The notes beneath the pieces were generated by a model. That model was not told the DNA's origin. It did no database searches and was given only the letters and a program-made list of their open reading frames with translations. From positions 186,001 through 250,000 of the forward strand of contig JAACJK010000120.1 of NCBI GenBank assembly GCA_013368325.1: a stretch of DNA of 64,000 nt, read 5' to 3'. Made by a program: the position numbers and the translations under genes. This DNA is from Ephemerocybe angulata (Eukaryota > Basidiomycota > Agaricomycetes > Agaricales > Psathyrellaceae). This document shows, piece after piece, positions 22,554 through 33,997 of this stretch. Numbering within the stretch: position 1 is the stretch's first letter; each line of letters starts with the position of its first letter.

Positions 22554-24036
22554 AGTTGGTGATGGGGGGAGTATGTAGTTTGGCTAGGCCAGCCGTTGGT
22601 GGTGGTGGTGAGGGTGGGCCGTCCGTCGGTGGCTTGGAGGGGCCGTCAGGCTCGACGACGTCGGTGGTCCTGGGGAGGTTGGAATAGCTGTAAACTCCTA
22701 ACGTGTGCCGGAAGCGGAATGTCATGAGGCCACGCGTTCTCCGCATTTGATTTCATACAGCTTCACAGCAGGACAGCCATTTCCGAATGCACACGAAACA
22801 CGTGTAGGTAGGCGCTTAATGCATGAGGAAGATCACCCGTAGCTGCAATAGATGAGTGTGGAGTGCACATGCATCTCCATGCAGATTGGGACAAGGTAAG
22901 TACAGACGGGGAGGTGGTGCCATTAATATATCCAGCCCAGTTTCACATGCGTCGATAGCCTCATGATCAGCATCGTGGTGTACGGGCGCTTATTGGAGGG
23001 AAGCTGCCTGGGTAGTCAGTCGGGAAACCGAACCGGAAATCACATTGACAAGACGCGGCTAGCTCGTCGCTCCGTTACTCTGCCCCAAGCACCTTTCAGT
23101 GCTCAGATCATACTTATTAAGTCTCCACTGCTGCCCAGTTGATGGTGGGACTGTGGTGCAAATACAACCTGGCGTCCTTTAATACCAATCATGGAAGGAA
23201 CTTGAACGCGCTTTCCAACAATTGCAATGACCATAGCCTTCGGAGAACCACCCACTGAATATCACCCACTCAATGCCCAGAGCCAATTCCACCCAGCAAC
23301 CCGCCCCAAACACGGCGGGTTATCACCGGGCGCTTAACGTCCCACCTCTGAATCCCAATCCCAAATCCGAGTCTCCCCCTCAATGTAGGACATTACACAG
23401 CATAGTCATAAAATCAACGTCTACCAACAGCTACAAACGTAGAACTAGGTATATTCAACCATTATACGAATCAACCAATCAAGCTAAGAAGCAATCAAAC
23501 AATGTAATAACCAAAACGCAGCGGCGCCGCTCAACGGCGTCGACGCGCACGCGCACACGCAGAAGAAGCCACAACCAAGGTCGCAAACAAGGCCACAAGC
23601 AAGCAAGCAAGCAACCGCGCACACCCCATAGCCAAGGACGCGCAGGGAAGCAGAAAAGCAGAAAGACAAGTCAAGCCAAGTCAAGCCAAAACAAAACAAA
23701 ACTGTACACTCAAACCAAAACCACGAACCACGAACCAAGAAGGGAATATATATCGATAAAAATCGCTTACACCCACCCACCCACACTCACGAACGAGCGA
23801 GCGAGTAGATAGCGCGCACGAACCGAAGAAAGGGTATAGGTATACATCGAACACAAAAGTCAAGTCAAAAAATCAAGTCAAGTCAAGTTAAGTCAAAAAA
23901 TCACCCCCAATAATCATACACCCCTCTCCCCTCTCCCCTTCTCCCCATCCACTCCCACCACCACCCCGCAAACTCTCCTCCTCACCCCCTTTCCTCCCTC
24001 CCCTACCGAAGACCCCACCAAACGGTAGTGGTGCAA
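22554..24036. other. Intergenic; low-complexity A-rich 3' region
   Basis: From about 23480 the plus strand is rich in short repeats: AAGCAAGCAAGCAAG, GAGCGAGCGAG and TCAAGTCAAAAAATC (23860-23900). This is probably the 3' untranslated region of the minus-strand membrane gene. A long plus-strand frame across it (23273-23812) is composition driven and not called a gene. Confidence 0.45.
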
Positions 24037-26360
24037 CTACTGCCTAACCTCCCACTTAAAATCCGGATCATACTCCCCCGGCGCGAAGCCCAAACTCGGC
24101 GGCCTCTCCCCCTTCTCCCCATTCCCTCCACTCGCTCCATCGAAAATCTGCCTCCCGCCCGCAACCGGGGCCGGAGGCGCCGGGTACCCACTAACACCCG
24201 CTCCAGTATGGCTCATCGCCAACGGCGATGGGCTGGACACCCCATTCCCATTCGAAGTCATACTCATACCATTCGAAGTCATACCATTCGAAGAAGGGAC
24301 CGAAGAAAGGGAGATGTGGGCGCTCTTCTTCCGCTCCGCATACGCCCGCAACATCTCATCCGGGCTCATAACGCTCGCGGGCATAGCCTGCATAGCCGGC
24401 ATGGGGATGCTGCTCATCACCGGGCTTGCGACCGTGCCTGTGTTGTCTGGGCTTAGCGCCGCGGCTGTCTGCCCATACTGCCCCGCATATCCTTGACCTG
24501 CGTAGGCTTGGTGTGTTGCGAAGGTAGCGTTTGCGTGTTGCGTGCTGTAGGAAGGCGTGTGGTAGGGAGAAGAGGTGGTGGGGGTGATGTATGCAGCGAA
24601 GGGGTTGGACGTGTTGACTGTATGCCCCGCAGCGAGGGGGGAAGAGTAGGTCGCTGCGGGTGCGGCGGGGATTGAGAAGAGGAGGTCGTCGGTAGACTCA
24701 GCGCCGAGGGTGTGTCCGGTGCGCATCACTACCCCACCCAAATAAAGTGTATCAGCATTCTATCCCATCCCATCCAATTCCCATCGAATACCAAACGAAA
24801 AACACGAAACGAAAAACACGAAACGAAAAACACGAAACGAAAAACACCAAACGAAAAACACCAAACGAAAAACACCAAACGAAAAACACCAAACGAAAAG
24901 GAACCCAAGAAAAAGCAATGGAAAGAAATAAGGAGAAAGAGACTCACAGCTCAACGCAGGCGCCAAATCATCATACCCCTCCATACCCTCTCCCCCACCC
25001 ATGCCCCCACTCACACTCGACCCCGCGCGACTCGCACTCCGCGCCCGCCCCGCCGCAATCCGTGCCCTTATCGCCTCCGGCGTCAAGCTCAACGCGCCCT
25101 CCGTCTGTGTGGGGGACATCGCGCCGCTGGCTTCGCTTTCCGCATCGTCCTCCGAGTTCTTTCTCCCGTTTCCGTCTCCGTTGTGTTGAAGCACGGGAGC
25201 CGACGCCAGGTTCGAGGTAGATGTGTTATAGGTGGAGGTAGCGTAGATCGATGTAGTCGTACCAGCGGGAAGGGAGGGGACGGGCGGGACGTACGAGTCG
25301 CGGAACGCCTTCGTGCGGCGGCTTTCACCTGAAGGACGCGGGTCCGCAGCGAAGCTTACTCTGCTCACTCTCTCCCCATTCGCCAACCCGGCTTGGTTGC
25401 GCAACCCTACACCCGGGCGTCTCTGACTCATATCTCCCTTCTCCCCCTCTCCCACATCCCTCTCGAATTGGCTACTCGGGCGAGCAGGCCCGCCAAAGGA
25501 GAACGAACTAGCGCGGTTCGCAGCCATCGAAGCCCGAACGGCGGCTTGAGCCCCAACATTGGTCACACTCTTCCAATCCGCACTAATAGTGCTCATCCTC
25601 CTATCCACCTTCTCCGTCCAGCTCTTCTTCTCCTCCTTCGCCTTGCTCCTCTTCCACTTCAAGTACCCCATCACCGCTCCTACCACAAGCAGAAGGGGGA
25701 TGAGGACTGCCACCGCGGTCTTTCCTTTGCTGAGAGAGGAAGAGGATTTGGATAGGTCGTTTACGACCGTTATCCCCGTCTCGATTTTAGTCGTATCCGC
25801 CTCAGGCGGGACCACACCATTCGCAGGTGCAGTATATGTCGCGGTGAACACCGGCCCCGCGGGGAGGGTACTGAGGAACGGCGCCTCGCCCGCCCCTACG
25901 ATCTGCAACTGCAAGCTCGCACTCTCCGTCGAATTCCACCATCTTGGCATTAACGTAGCTTCATACGAACCGCGGGAGAGGGCTAGGGCCTGCCAGAGAT
26001 GGATCCTCGGGGGGGAGAGGCCGGGGGCGTAGAGGTAGATGTCGATGCTGGGGGAGGTGAGGCAGGTGGGGTCCCAGGTTATGAGGAGGGGGGAGGAGGA
26101 GGAGATTGTGGAACCGGTGGTGGGCGATTTGTAGAAGCCGCCGGTGAGGCAGTCTAGACGAGGGGGGGCGTTAGTATGGTTTGATTTTGGAGAGAGAAGG
26201 GGAGGGGGAGAGGTGTACCTGGAGAGACGGCGCGGGCGGCGAGCTCGTTGATGGAGTCGGATGCGGAAGAGGAAGAGCGCGCGGAGAGAGCTTCGGCCTC
26301 GGAGGGAATGGAGACTTGGCGCGCGGAGTGCGGCTTGCGCAGGACTTTGAAGTGGCCCAT
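24037..26360 (-). CDS. Ser/Ala-rich single-pass membrane protein
   Basis: Exons 26360-26219, 26153-24948 and 24728-24037 give 679 aa in one consistent frame; both introns are phase 1. After a short N-terminus (MGHFKVLRKPHSARQVS), the ectodomain has DCLTGGFYKSPTTGSTISSS and ITWDPTCLTSPSIDIYLYAP, a beta-rich fold found in basidiomycete surface proteins. One transmembrane helix (GKTAVAVLIPLLLVVGAVMG) is followed by a basic stop-transfer KWKRSKAKEEKK. The roughly 400-residue cytoplasmic tail is disordered and rich in Ser, Pro and Ala; it ends FAPGEYDPDFKWEVRQ. Lack of a signal peptide suggests an anchor topology or a missed upstream exon. The last intron contains a 14-bp minisatellite. The role is unknown; surface sensing or wall contact is a guess. 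Confidence 0.72.
24791..24900. repeat. 14-bp minisatellite inside an intron
   Basis: About 7.9 tandem copies of CCAAACGAAAAACA / CGAAACGAAAAACA. One CC unit comes first, then three CG units, then four CC units. It lies inside the 219-bp intron (24947-24729) of the membrane-protein gene. Confidence 0.9.
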
Positions 26361-27035
26361 CGTTCAATGAATGAATGTGTGTTTTGTTTAGTGAGTGTGG
26401 TGTGAAAGAAGGAGGGAAGGAAGGGTAGGTGGTTTCGAAGGAACGCGGTCCAGAAGGAGGGAGCGTTGGGTAGGAGGTCTGTGTTGTTGTGTTGTTGTGT
26501 GTGAAGGTAGGAGGTCGTCGTCGTGGTTCGTGCCGGGACCGAAGGGTGAAAGCGAAGGAGGGGTCGTGCGGACGAGTCGAGGAGACGGGACGAACACACG
26601 GAAAGACCGACGAACGGACGGACGGACGGAGGAAGGAAGGAAGGAAGGAAGGAGGGAGGAAACACAGAGACGACTGACTGCTGAGGCTGCTGCTGCAGGG
26701 AACTGGGAGGGAACTTGCGACGACGACGACGGGGCAACCGTTGATGCGCGTGGGAAGTGTCGAAGGAATTTTCAAGCTCCGTCTTTGGTTGGGCGGTTGC
26801 TATGCGGGTGGGCGCGATCAACGTCAACGATGGGGGGGGTGATCATGAGCGATGCGTTTTGCTTTCGTTCGTGCAGGTGCTTGTGTGTGTAGTCTTGTGT
26901 ATGGCTTGGACCGTCTCCCTGGGTATCGCTGCATTGGGCTGAGGTGGGTGTAGGTTCGAGGAGGGAGCAGGAGGAGGAGGAGGGTGTGACATCATGATTC
27001 ATCCCATCACATCTGTTTCACGACAAGGTGATGGA
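26361..27035. other. Upstream region of the membrane gene with GGAC and GGAA microsatellites
   Basis: Minus-strand reads are CT-rich, as in fungal promoters. The plus strand has CGGACGGACGGACGGA at about 26615-26630, followed at once by GGAAGGAAGGAAGGAAGG. No gene is supported. Confidence 0.5.
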
Positions 27036-28990
27036 TGCCCGTGCGTGGGCGCCTCGGTGCCTGTCTTCGTGCCTCTTCTTCCCTATCCAACCTTTTCTAT
27101 GTAGACTCTTCCTGCGTTCCCTGATCTCTCTGGCTCGACGAACAGGGCGATAACGGATGCATGCCGTGCTCGAATCAAGCTTCGCTCCTTCCTTCCCCAG
27201 CCCTCAATCTATCTATCTATCTGTCTAGCAAACTGTTGATCGCAGCGCCCTCGCAGGATCCGACGTGCACCACGGATCTACATACGTACTATCGTTACCC
27301 TGATGTTCGGACAACCGCTGAGTCGGACGTCACACCTGTGTCACAGTCCCGTCCGATCATTTTGAGCTGATGGCCAGCCAAAACGACTGTCCGAACATCC
27401 AATGTGTGACAAAAGGTGACAATCTACGCAATATCTCGTCTTCAAAAACAAGGTCCTCCTTACAGGAAAACACACCAAGTCCTCACCGATAATCACCAAG
27501 AACACATTGGCAAAGTCTTGAGACTATCGCCCCAAGATTGGTGGAGAAACACAATCTGTCCGATTCACTGGTTGTCCGAACATCAGGGTAACGATAGTAT
27601 CCGCGCTATCCGAGCATCTTACGCCCACCCTCAAGTTTCAACCCACCCACCCTGCCAGCCCTCCGTCTTCGAACGTGCATCGAACTGTCAACACCGTCCC
27701 ACCCGCTCACGCAATCTCGCCCTCAAGAGTCAAGACATCTCCTCATCGATTACCCATGGCAGTCCGGCTCCCAAAACCCAAAACGCAGAAGGAGAGAGCT
27801 CCCCACCATTCGACCTGCGTTTCGAAGCTTCGATGTCCTCGAATCCTCGGAACGCAGGTCGGATGGCTGCCCCATGGTTAATCCTGATTCCTGATTCCTG
27901 ATTCCTACTGACCACGGATGGAGCCTGCAGCCATGCTTCAGGATCTGACGGTCGGTCCTCGCTGATGAACCGACCGGTTGAAGTATCCTGCGCACCCCAC
28001 CCAACCCTGCCCGATGCCGTCGTCCGAGTCAAACAGCCTGGGGACAACCCACACCCGCTTCTATGCCCCGACCCTGGTTGGGATGCAATTTGCCCGCACT
28101 CATCAACGACCGACCGACGATCCAGATGGACCCTCAGCCATCCTATGCACACCTCCCTCGGACCCAAACGCCTCCAGAGTACAGGAACACGTCGTCTTGC
28201 CTCATCTAGTAACCAGCACAGCAAGACTCCATCCACACTCGTCCACTCCACTCTACGTACAGAAAGAGAGCGCGCCAAGCTCGCTTTAAAGGAGGGGACC
28301 AGGCTCGCATCCCATGCCCTCGTCGCCGCCGAGCCCACCTTAGGAGTCTAAGGCTCACATGAGCTCGCGAATTCTTTCTTGTGGTCCAATTTCCTCCGAT
28401 TGCCCGGTGATAGACAGCCCACACCCGGGTCTGGCCACCCAAAACGCTATGCTATGTACTTATGTCGCCTGCAGCCCTGAAAGCACCCAACTTAACAATG
28501 CCCAAGCGCCCGAAGACCAGACTCATGTAAAAGCACAACGGCCGGTGTGGGATGCCCCTGCGTGGGCGCGTCGGTGCGTCGGTGCCTTAGACTGTCTTCG
28601 TGCCTCTTACATATACATATACCACTGATTCCACCATGACTGGATACTGTTCTCTATATAATCAAGCTTCGCCCAATCTATCCATTGCCTAGTAACAAAC
28701 TGTTGATCGCAGCCCTCACAGGAACCGACGACGTATGTACACCTCGGATTCATGTATCCAGGCGATCCGTGCATCTTACGCCCACCGGCCGACCGACGTC
28801 TTCGAACTGTCAACACTGTTTGAACACTGTATGGTGTACCCGCCCACGCATTCTCCCTCCATGACCTGATCCAATCTCCCCGTGAAGTCCCCAGCAATGT
28901 CGGCCACAAGTCTCATCAACCACCGACGATCCGCCATCTCTGAAGCAGGCCGACAAGTCTAAGCGCACTCTGTCCTGAGCAATTAAGTAC
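27036..28990. repeat. Non-coding segment duplicated in tandem (about 1.5 kb apart)
   Basis: The part 27040-27290 plus 27600-27720 matches 28555-28860: GCGTGGGCGC, CTGTCTTCGTGCCTCTT, ATCAAGCTTCGC, AACTGTTGATCGCAGC, GCATCTTACGCCCACC and GTCTTCGAAC. The left copy is interrupted by a MITE at 27289-27597; the right copy is the empty site. I see no gene in 27.0-30.2 kb. Confidence 0.7.
27289..27597. mobile_element. 309-bp MITE with TA target-site duplication
   Basis: The ends are exact inverted repeats for 28 bp, beginning CTATCGTTACCCTGATGTTC; similarity continues with a few mismatches to about 41 bp. Both flanks are TA (27287-27288 and 27598-27599), the target of Tc1/mariner elements. It encodes nothing. 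The duplicated segment at 28.75 kb has one TA at the matching place (28755-28756) with the same sequence on both sides, so this is a true insertion. A related DDE_3 transposase gene lies at 8.4-9.4 kb, but I cannot show that it moves this element. Confidence 0.88.
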
Positions 28991-30235
28991 GAAAAGATAC
29001 TTGATAGAGTTGAGCTTCCGCAGCCCTGGCCGACCAACCTTCAAGTCTCAGGTCTGACTGACTGACGTGCACAAGGAAATCGAGAGTCGAGACATGCCGA
29101 AGTTGGATATGTATATTTACCATCTTTTAGCCATCCATCGTACTTTTGCCTGCCCACCGACGTGAACTGAACTGTCCAGACTGTGACACCACCCACTCAG
29201 CATTCTTAAGTACATCCCTCTAGGCCTCCGACCAGTTCCCAGTTCCCCGATCCACCCCAGCCTCATCAACGACCGAAGCTGCGTGCGGACAGACGGGCCC
29301 TTCCTTCAGCCGCACACCTACATACCAACGCGCCGAAGGGCGGTGTTACTTCAAGAGTAGCAGGGCAGGGTAAGTACGAGTGGTTATCAAGATTACAGGA
29401 GAGCTAGCTTGTGTAGCGCTCCTTCGGACGGTCGGACGTGCTTGGATGCGTTGGATGGTGTTGAGGATGATCGATGAGCGAGCGTCTGACCATCAACGGG
29501 CGCTTCTCGTCGATGATCGATCACACAGGACAGACACACAGCCACCCCTCGTGTTGCCCTCGAGGGCCGAGGCTTGTGCCCGTTCCTTCGATCGAGTAAG
29601 CGCTGGGGCAGTAGTATGTACACGGTATCTTGTAGACAATCCGTACATTTCCCTTCCCCTGTGGCATATTCCCATCCCTGGCGGGCGGACTTCCCGCCCC
29701 CACGGGTTCTTCCGGGAAATCAAGTGCGGCACGTCAAGAGGGGGACAAAAGGTGAACGACGCAACAACTGGAAATGCGCATGCGTGCGCACGTATGTACT
29801 GTGATCATGGACAGGGGACTCGAAGGGTCCAAGCACATTCAACAATTACATACATACATCCAGACTGAGGACTTCTGTACAGAGGGCTCTATATACAACG
29901 GAACGAAGAAAAGAAAAGCGAAAAACGGTACATACGTATCGAGAGGTCCAACTGGTTGCGAGCAAACATGCTGCATGCATAGGCGAAATAGGGACATACG
30001 GAGGATAACATAGTAGAGATGGATGATGGATCTAAGGCTGTAGGCAGATGGAGGGCAAATGCGAAAGAAATGGAGGGAAATTGGGAATACTCGAGTAAAC
30101 AAAGGAGATAACGCGAGCGCTACAATCACCGGTCACCTATCGGTCCATAAGGGGACCACTTCAAGTTGCACTGCGGATATTCATACCTTTTCCAGCTTGG
30201 CACAAAGCTGCACAAAGTTGTTTCAGTGCTCGGTA
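28991..30235. other. No gene seen
   Basis: This intergenic stretch ends just past the stop codon of the minus-strand alternating-His gene. No long frame, motif or repeat family stands out. Confidence 0.4.
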
Positions 30236-30988
30236 TCAAAGAAAAAAAAAAGATACGATATATAAGTGCCGCTGATGGTGGGTCTTCTGACCTGATGGAT
30301 CATCAGCTCCCGAGGTGCTGTGCAAAGCCCTTGGCCCACTCCCAACATTCGTGGGTCGCCACTGAGGTTCTGCGGCGGTCGCATATTCGCGTTCATTCAC
30401 ATGAGACTGACGTGCGCGGTCTCCAGCTACACCAAGATGTCATAAATAAGCATTAGTAAATGGATGAGGGAGAGACAACTCACTTAGACTGCGCCTTCTC
30501 CTCCCAGTAGAGACATGTATGTGAACGTGGACGTGCTCGTGTCGATGCCTTTCCACGTTCCCTCCCGCCGCGATGATATCAACATCCCCGAGGACGAAAT
30601 TCTCCGCGCCCTGGAAGATGTGGTTCCCAGAGGAAGGGGTCCCAGCAATACCCTCGCGTAGTCGAGATGTACCTGTGGTTGTACAACTTATGAGCACCAG
30701 CCTTGTATCCGTCCGCGGGTGCCAGCCAAACTGCCCGCGGGCGCGGCGCACAGAGTCGGCGACGAGCTCTAGTGCGACAGCCCGTCAGCAGTCTGACTCC
30801 ATGTGTACGGAGGGCGAGAAGAATAGGGCTATTGACGTACCTCGAACATGGTTCGGCCCCAGCGCCGCCGCTCCCAAGTCAACCCCCTGCCTTCTCCTCC
30901 GCAGCTTGGCGCTAGCTATGACCTTGTACTTCGCAGACTTGAGTGCAGGGCCCTTCGTTGATGTCGAGAGTGACGATGAAGTCGGCAT
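30236..30988 (-). CDS. Alternating-His small protein, copy B
   Basis: Exons 30988-30841, 30768-30484 and 30426-30236 give 207 aa. Both introns are phase 1, as in copy A. Exon 1 carries KGPALKSAKYKV and RRRRQGVDLG and ends ALGPNHVRG. Exon 2 opens ELVADSVRRARGQFG and contains HIFQGAENFVLGDVDIIAAG, then GNVERHRHEHVHVHIHV and a basic GRRRRS. Exon 3 has LHSTSGADDPSGQ, matching LYSTLNGVDDSSRP in copy A, and ends in a short poly-Phe run from a T tract. There is no signal peptide or membrane helix. It is head to head with the broken copy D, which precedes CHAT gene 2. The function is unknown. His on alternate residues could bind metal or zip beta-strands together. Confidence 0.7.
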
Positions 30989-31198
30989 ACTTGGTGTCTG
31001 GGAGGTGTGTCGCTGATGTTACAGTGTGGAGAGAGTCTAAATTGGTAGGTCAGCATCACGAATCGTGTCAAGGGCTGCGCATGCTTACACGTTGCGTCCA
31101 CGAGCCAAAGGGCTGTATGCCGTGAGCCTGAAGGTTATGCTCCGATTGCATCGAGACTTTGGGTCGTTAATTTCCGAAAGCTGTGAAGTCTATTGCGC

Positions 31199-31383
31199 GG
31201 GCGCCTAATTGTACGACTTTGCGGCCCTAAGCCTCCGCAAATACGATTGGACTCAATGCCCACTACCCAGTCACTCAGTCTAGCCAGCATAGCGGCTTTG
31301 CATGTAGCACTTTTTCTCTGAGACCTCACGCATGGTCGCATCTCACTTCCATCCGGTGATGCCTGCAGGCAAGTTAGGCGCCC
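31199..31383. repeat. 185-bp stretch bounded by inverted GGGCGCCTAA motifs
   Basis: GGGCGCCTAA at 31199-31208 faces TTAGGCGCCC at 31374-31383. The inverted match runs little beyond 10-12 bp and no target duplication is evident. Similar facing pairs lie at 47214-47372 and 63640-63831. Confidence 0.45.
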
Positions 31384-31605
31384 AGATTTGATGCACGTGT
31401 TGCTGGACCTTGTATCTAGTCGTGTGCCGCAGCAGCTTTCGCACAGTTCCAGGTGAGCTCTGAGATATCTGCTTCACAGCTTTCCGCATCCCCTACGCAG
31501 ATCCATCGACGAAAACGTACCGAAGACGCTCGCCGGCAGACGACTACGACCATTGACACCCAGGCGAGCCACGCATCTGCCATCTGCGAGTCGAGGAGTT
31601 CAGCC

Positions 31606-32016
31606 ATGAAGAAGCGCACTTTACACTCTCCTCCAAGTCTTCGAGTGCACTCAAGTCAGCAAGATGCAGCCTTCTCAGAGGGCTTGGGACCTGAACGCAT
31701 TAGAGGTGAGTTACAGAATCATGAATGTGGTCGCTCTTTCTGCCGAGACCCGGTGTAAGACGCAGTCCTGACGGGGAGCACGCCGGTGTTACAGCGCTCG
31801 TTCTGAAGTTGCTGGAGAACCTGCGTCAAACTCACGATGCCAGACGGCAGCAGCGGGCGAGTCCGTGGTGCTGACTTTCAGCGATGCGGCTACAGTGTGC
31901 GGTGACATTGCAGAATGGGGTATAACTATTAAGTCCCACGGTGTAGACCAGATTTTTCTCGAACATGTGTCAAGCACGATACAGGTCGGGCGCCCGCCGC
32001 ACGATGCAGAGGGCTG
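31606..32016 (+). pseudogene. Broken alternating-His gene, copy D, upstream of CHAT gene 2
   Basis: The start MKKRTLHS and the exon 1 end GLGPERIRG match copy A (MKKSALKS ... GLGPERIRG). The phase-1 GTGAGT donor and a TTACAG acceptor before CGCTCGTT are also as in copy A. Exon 2 reads LVLKLLENLRQTHDARRQQR, close to LVAESVESLRLTHEARRQR. Then a shift of frame brings TGA where copy A reads VVLTVS. The GAEN...AGGN-His part is missing. CHAT gene 2 begins about 0.5 kb downstream on the same strand. A functional truncated product is unlikely but not excluded. Confidence 0.6.
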
Positions 32017-32520
32017 AGTGGCGTGTATCATTCTGAAGGCTCTGGTTTCCTTTCATTAATTATCTCCGCCGATGACATTCCACCTAGCATCCTCTAGGGC
32101 TAAAATTCCAAAGTTGCGACTATCTCCTGGCGCACCACTAGATTTGAAATGAAGGGTTTGTGGCTTTTACGAGGTGGGGATGCTTGGTGGATATATTGCG
32201 AAGCTCAGGAGTCCTATGGTAGGCTTAGGCGGGAATCAATTGAGTCTAGATGGCTATGCAGTAGACGTGAATTGTGTTGTATCTGACATTGTACATTTGA
32301 AGCTTCAAGAATGCTGTGTCTATTCAATCGATTGGCTGCCGTTGGCCATGAGTATGAGTTCGTGGACCCAGACATGCCTTAGATACGCCACAAGGCGGGG
32401 AAATGGTGTGTAAAGCTTGTACGGCTCTCAGCTATATATATAATGTGGCTTGTATTATTCCAGAAGTATCACAGGATCAGGCCCCGTCTCACACTTACTT
32501 CGAAGCTCAAAGAGTATAAC

Positions 32521-33720
32521 ATGGAACAGGGGGAAGTAGTCGAATTACCTTCGGACTGCATTCAGGTACTAAATGGTGAGACTTCATGTATTGGGAATGG
32601 ATTTCAAGGTATTGATTGCCATCTTACAGACGCAGCGTGCGAGTTCCAAGACCGTGGTGTTCAGCTACTTCTCACCTTCGAGCGGACTGGAGCGCTCTCA
32701 GACCTGGCCGATGGAATTTTATCTTTGCAGAAGGCTGTGAACCTTACTCCTCAGGGCCACGCCGCACTACCTGAACGACTCAGCAACCTCGGAGGGTCGC
32801 TCACATTTCTATTTGAAATGACAGGCGAACTCTCGCACCTCACTTCCGCTGTCTCCACCTTGCAGAAGGCGGTAGATATCACACCTCAGGATGATACCAA
32901 CCTGCTTGCCGCCATATTCAACAACCTTGAAGGCTCGCTCACTCGTCGCTTTGAACGCACAGGCGAGCTCTCCGACCTTACTGATACAATCTCGGTGGTG
33001 CAGAGAGCATTAAAATTTGCTCCTCCAGGCCATACCGACTTGCCTGAGCGACTCAGCAATCTTGGGCGATTGTTCACCCTTCGCTTTGAGCAGACCGGCA
33101 AACTCAAAGACATCAGTGATGCCATTTCTGCGCAGCAGAAGGCCGTGGGGCTCCTTTCTCAAGGACATGTCGACTTTCCTGCCTACCTCAACGTTCTCGG
33201 ACGGTCGCTCGCCAGACGCTTTGATATGACGAGCGAGCTCTCCGACATCAACAATGCGATCTCCACGCTGCAGAAGGCGGTGAACGTCGCCCCTCAGGGT
33301 CATGTTGACCTGCATGTCATGTTTACCGCCCTCGGAGCCTCATTCTCACGTCGCTTTACGCGGATGAGTGAGCTTTCAGACATCACGAATACGATCTCGG
33401 CACAACAGAGAGGGGTAATGCTCACTCCTCGGGGCCACCCCGACCTGCCTGCGCGGCTCAATGATATCGCACGATCGCTCACTCGTCGCTTTGAGCGGAC
33501 CGGGGAGCTCACCGACATCACCAATGCAATCTCGGTGCAGCAGAAGGCGATAGACCTCAGTCCTCAGGGTCATGCCGACTTGGCTGGAAAACTCGAGATT
33601 CTTGGGGGATTGTTTCACTATCGCTTCGAAGGGACTCAGGAGCTCGCAGACCTTACCAACGCCATTTCGGCGCAGCGGAAAGCAGCGGGACTCACTCCTG
33701 AGGGCCACTGTCAGGGATGA
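32521..33720 (+). CDS. 5' fragment of CHAT gene 2 (TPR repeats only)
   Basis: Exon 32521-32575, a 54-bp in-frame intron with a GTGAGA donor, then an open frame. The frame runs four codons into the retrotransposon LTR and stops at 33718-33720. I chose the start MEQGEVVEL because CHAT gene 3 also begins MEQ followed by a first intron. An ATG at 32443 is in frame but outside that similarity. It carries seven full TPR-like repeats and half of an eighth (TGELSDLTDTIS, LPERLSNLGRLF and so on). If expressed it would lack the protease domain. Confidence 0.65.
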   Translation: MEQGEVVELPSDCIQVLNGETSCIGNGFQGIDCHLTDAACEFQDRGVQLLLTFERTGALSDLADGILSLQKAVNLTPQGHAALPERLSNLGGSLTFLFEMTGELSHLTSAVSTLQKAVDITPQDDTNLLAAIFNNLEGSLTRRFERTGELSDLTDTISVVQRALKFAPPGHTDLPERLSNLGRLFTLRFEQTGKLKDISDAISAQQKAVGLLSQGHVDFPAYLNVLGRSLARRFDMTSELSDINNAISTLQKAVNVAPQGHVDLHVMFTALGASFSRRFTRMSELSDITNTISAQQRGVMLTPRGHPDLPARLNDIARSLTRRFERTGELTDITNAISVQQKAIDLSPQGHADLAGKLEILGGLFHYRFEGTQELADLTNAISAQRKAAGLTPEGHCQG

Positions 33721-33866
33721 CGCTAAGAGGCAGAAAGGGGATCGATGATGATACGTGAATCTGATGATATCGAGGATGTAGAATCTAGTGTACATCCGAG
33801 CGTATATATCTACAATCAAAGACAAACAGGAGAAGTGACTATAGGACTAGGGGTCGAGACATAACA
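33709..33866 (-). repeat. 3' LTR of the Ty3 element
   Basis: 158 bp. Plus-strand ends are TGTCAGGGATGACG and GAGACATAACA. It is identical to the other LTR and preceded by target copy GCCAC. Confidence 0.95.
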
Positions 33867-33997
33867 GTCGCCCCACCAAAAGATCGAGGTCCTCCGAGAT
33901 GGTAGAAGTAATATACTAAAAGGTATTGTCCATGGAAAAGAAGAAAAAGATGAAGCAATAAGAACCGATAGAAAGTGAATTGAAAACAAACGAAGTA

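Noticed and set aside
23273..23812. Plus-strand frame of 179 aa rich in Thr, Lys, Gln and Arg
   Set aside because: The composition follows from A-rich simple repeats in the 3' region of the minus-strand gene; no domain or intron supports it.
24791..24900. Possible CRISPR-like array
   Set aside because: Units are directly adjacent with no spacers, in a eukaryotic intron; it is a minisatellite.
24712..25332. Plus-strand frame of 206 aa across the 14-bp minisatellite
   Set aside because: It lies antisense to a well-supported spliced gene, and its repetitive part comes from the intronic minisatellite.
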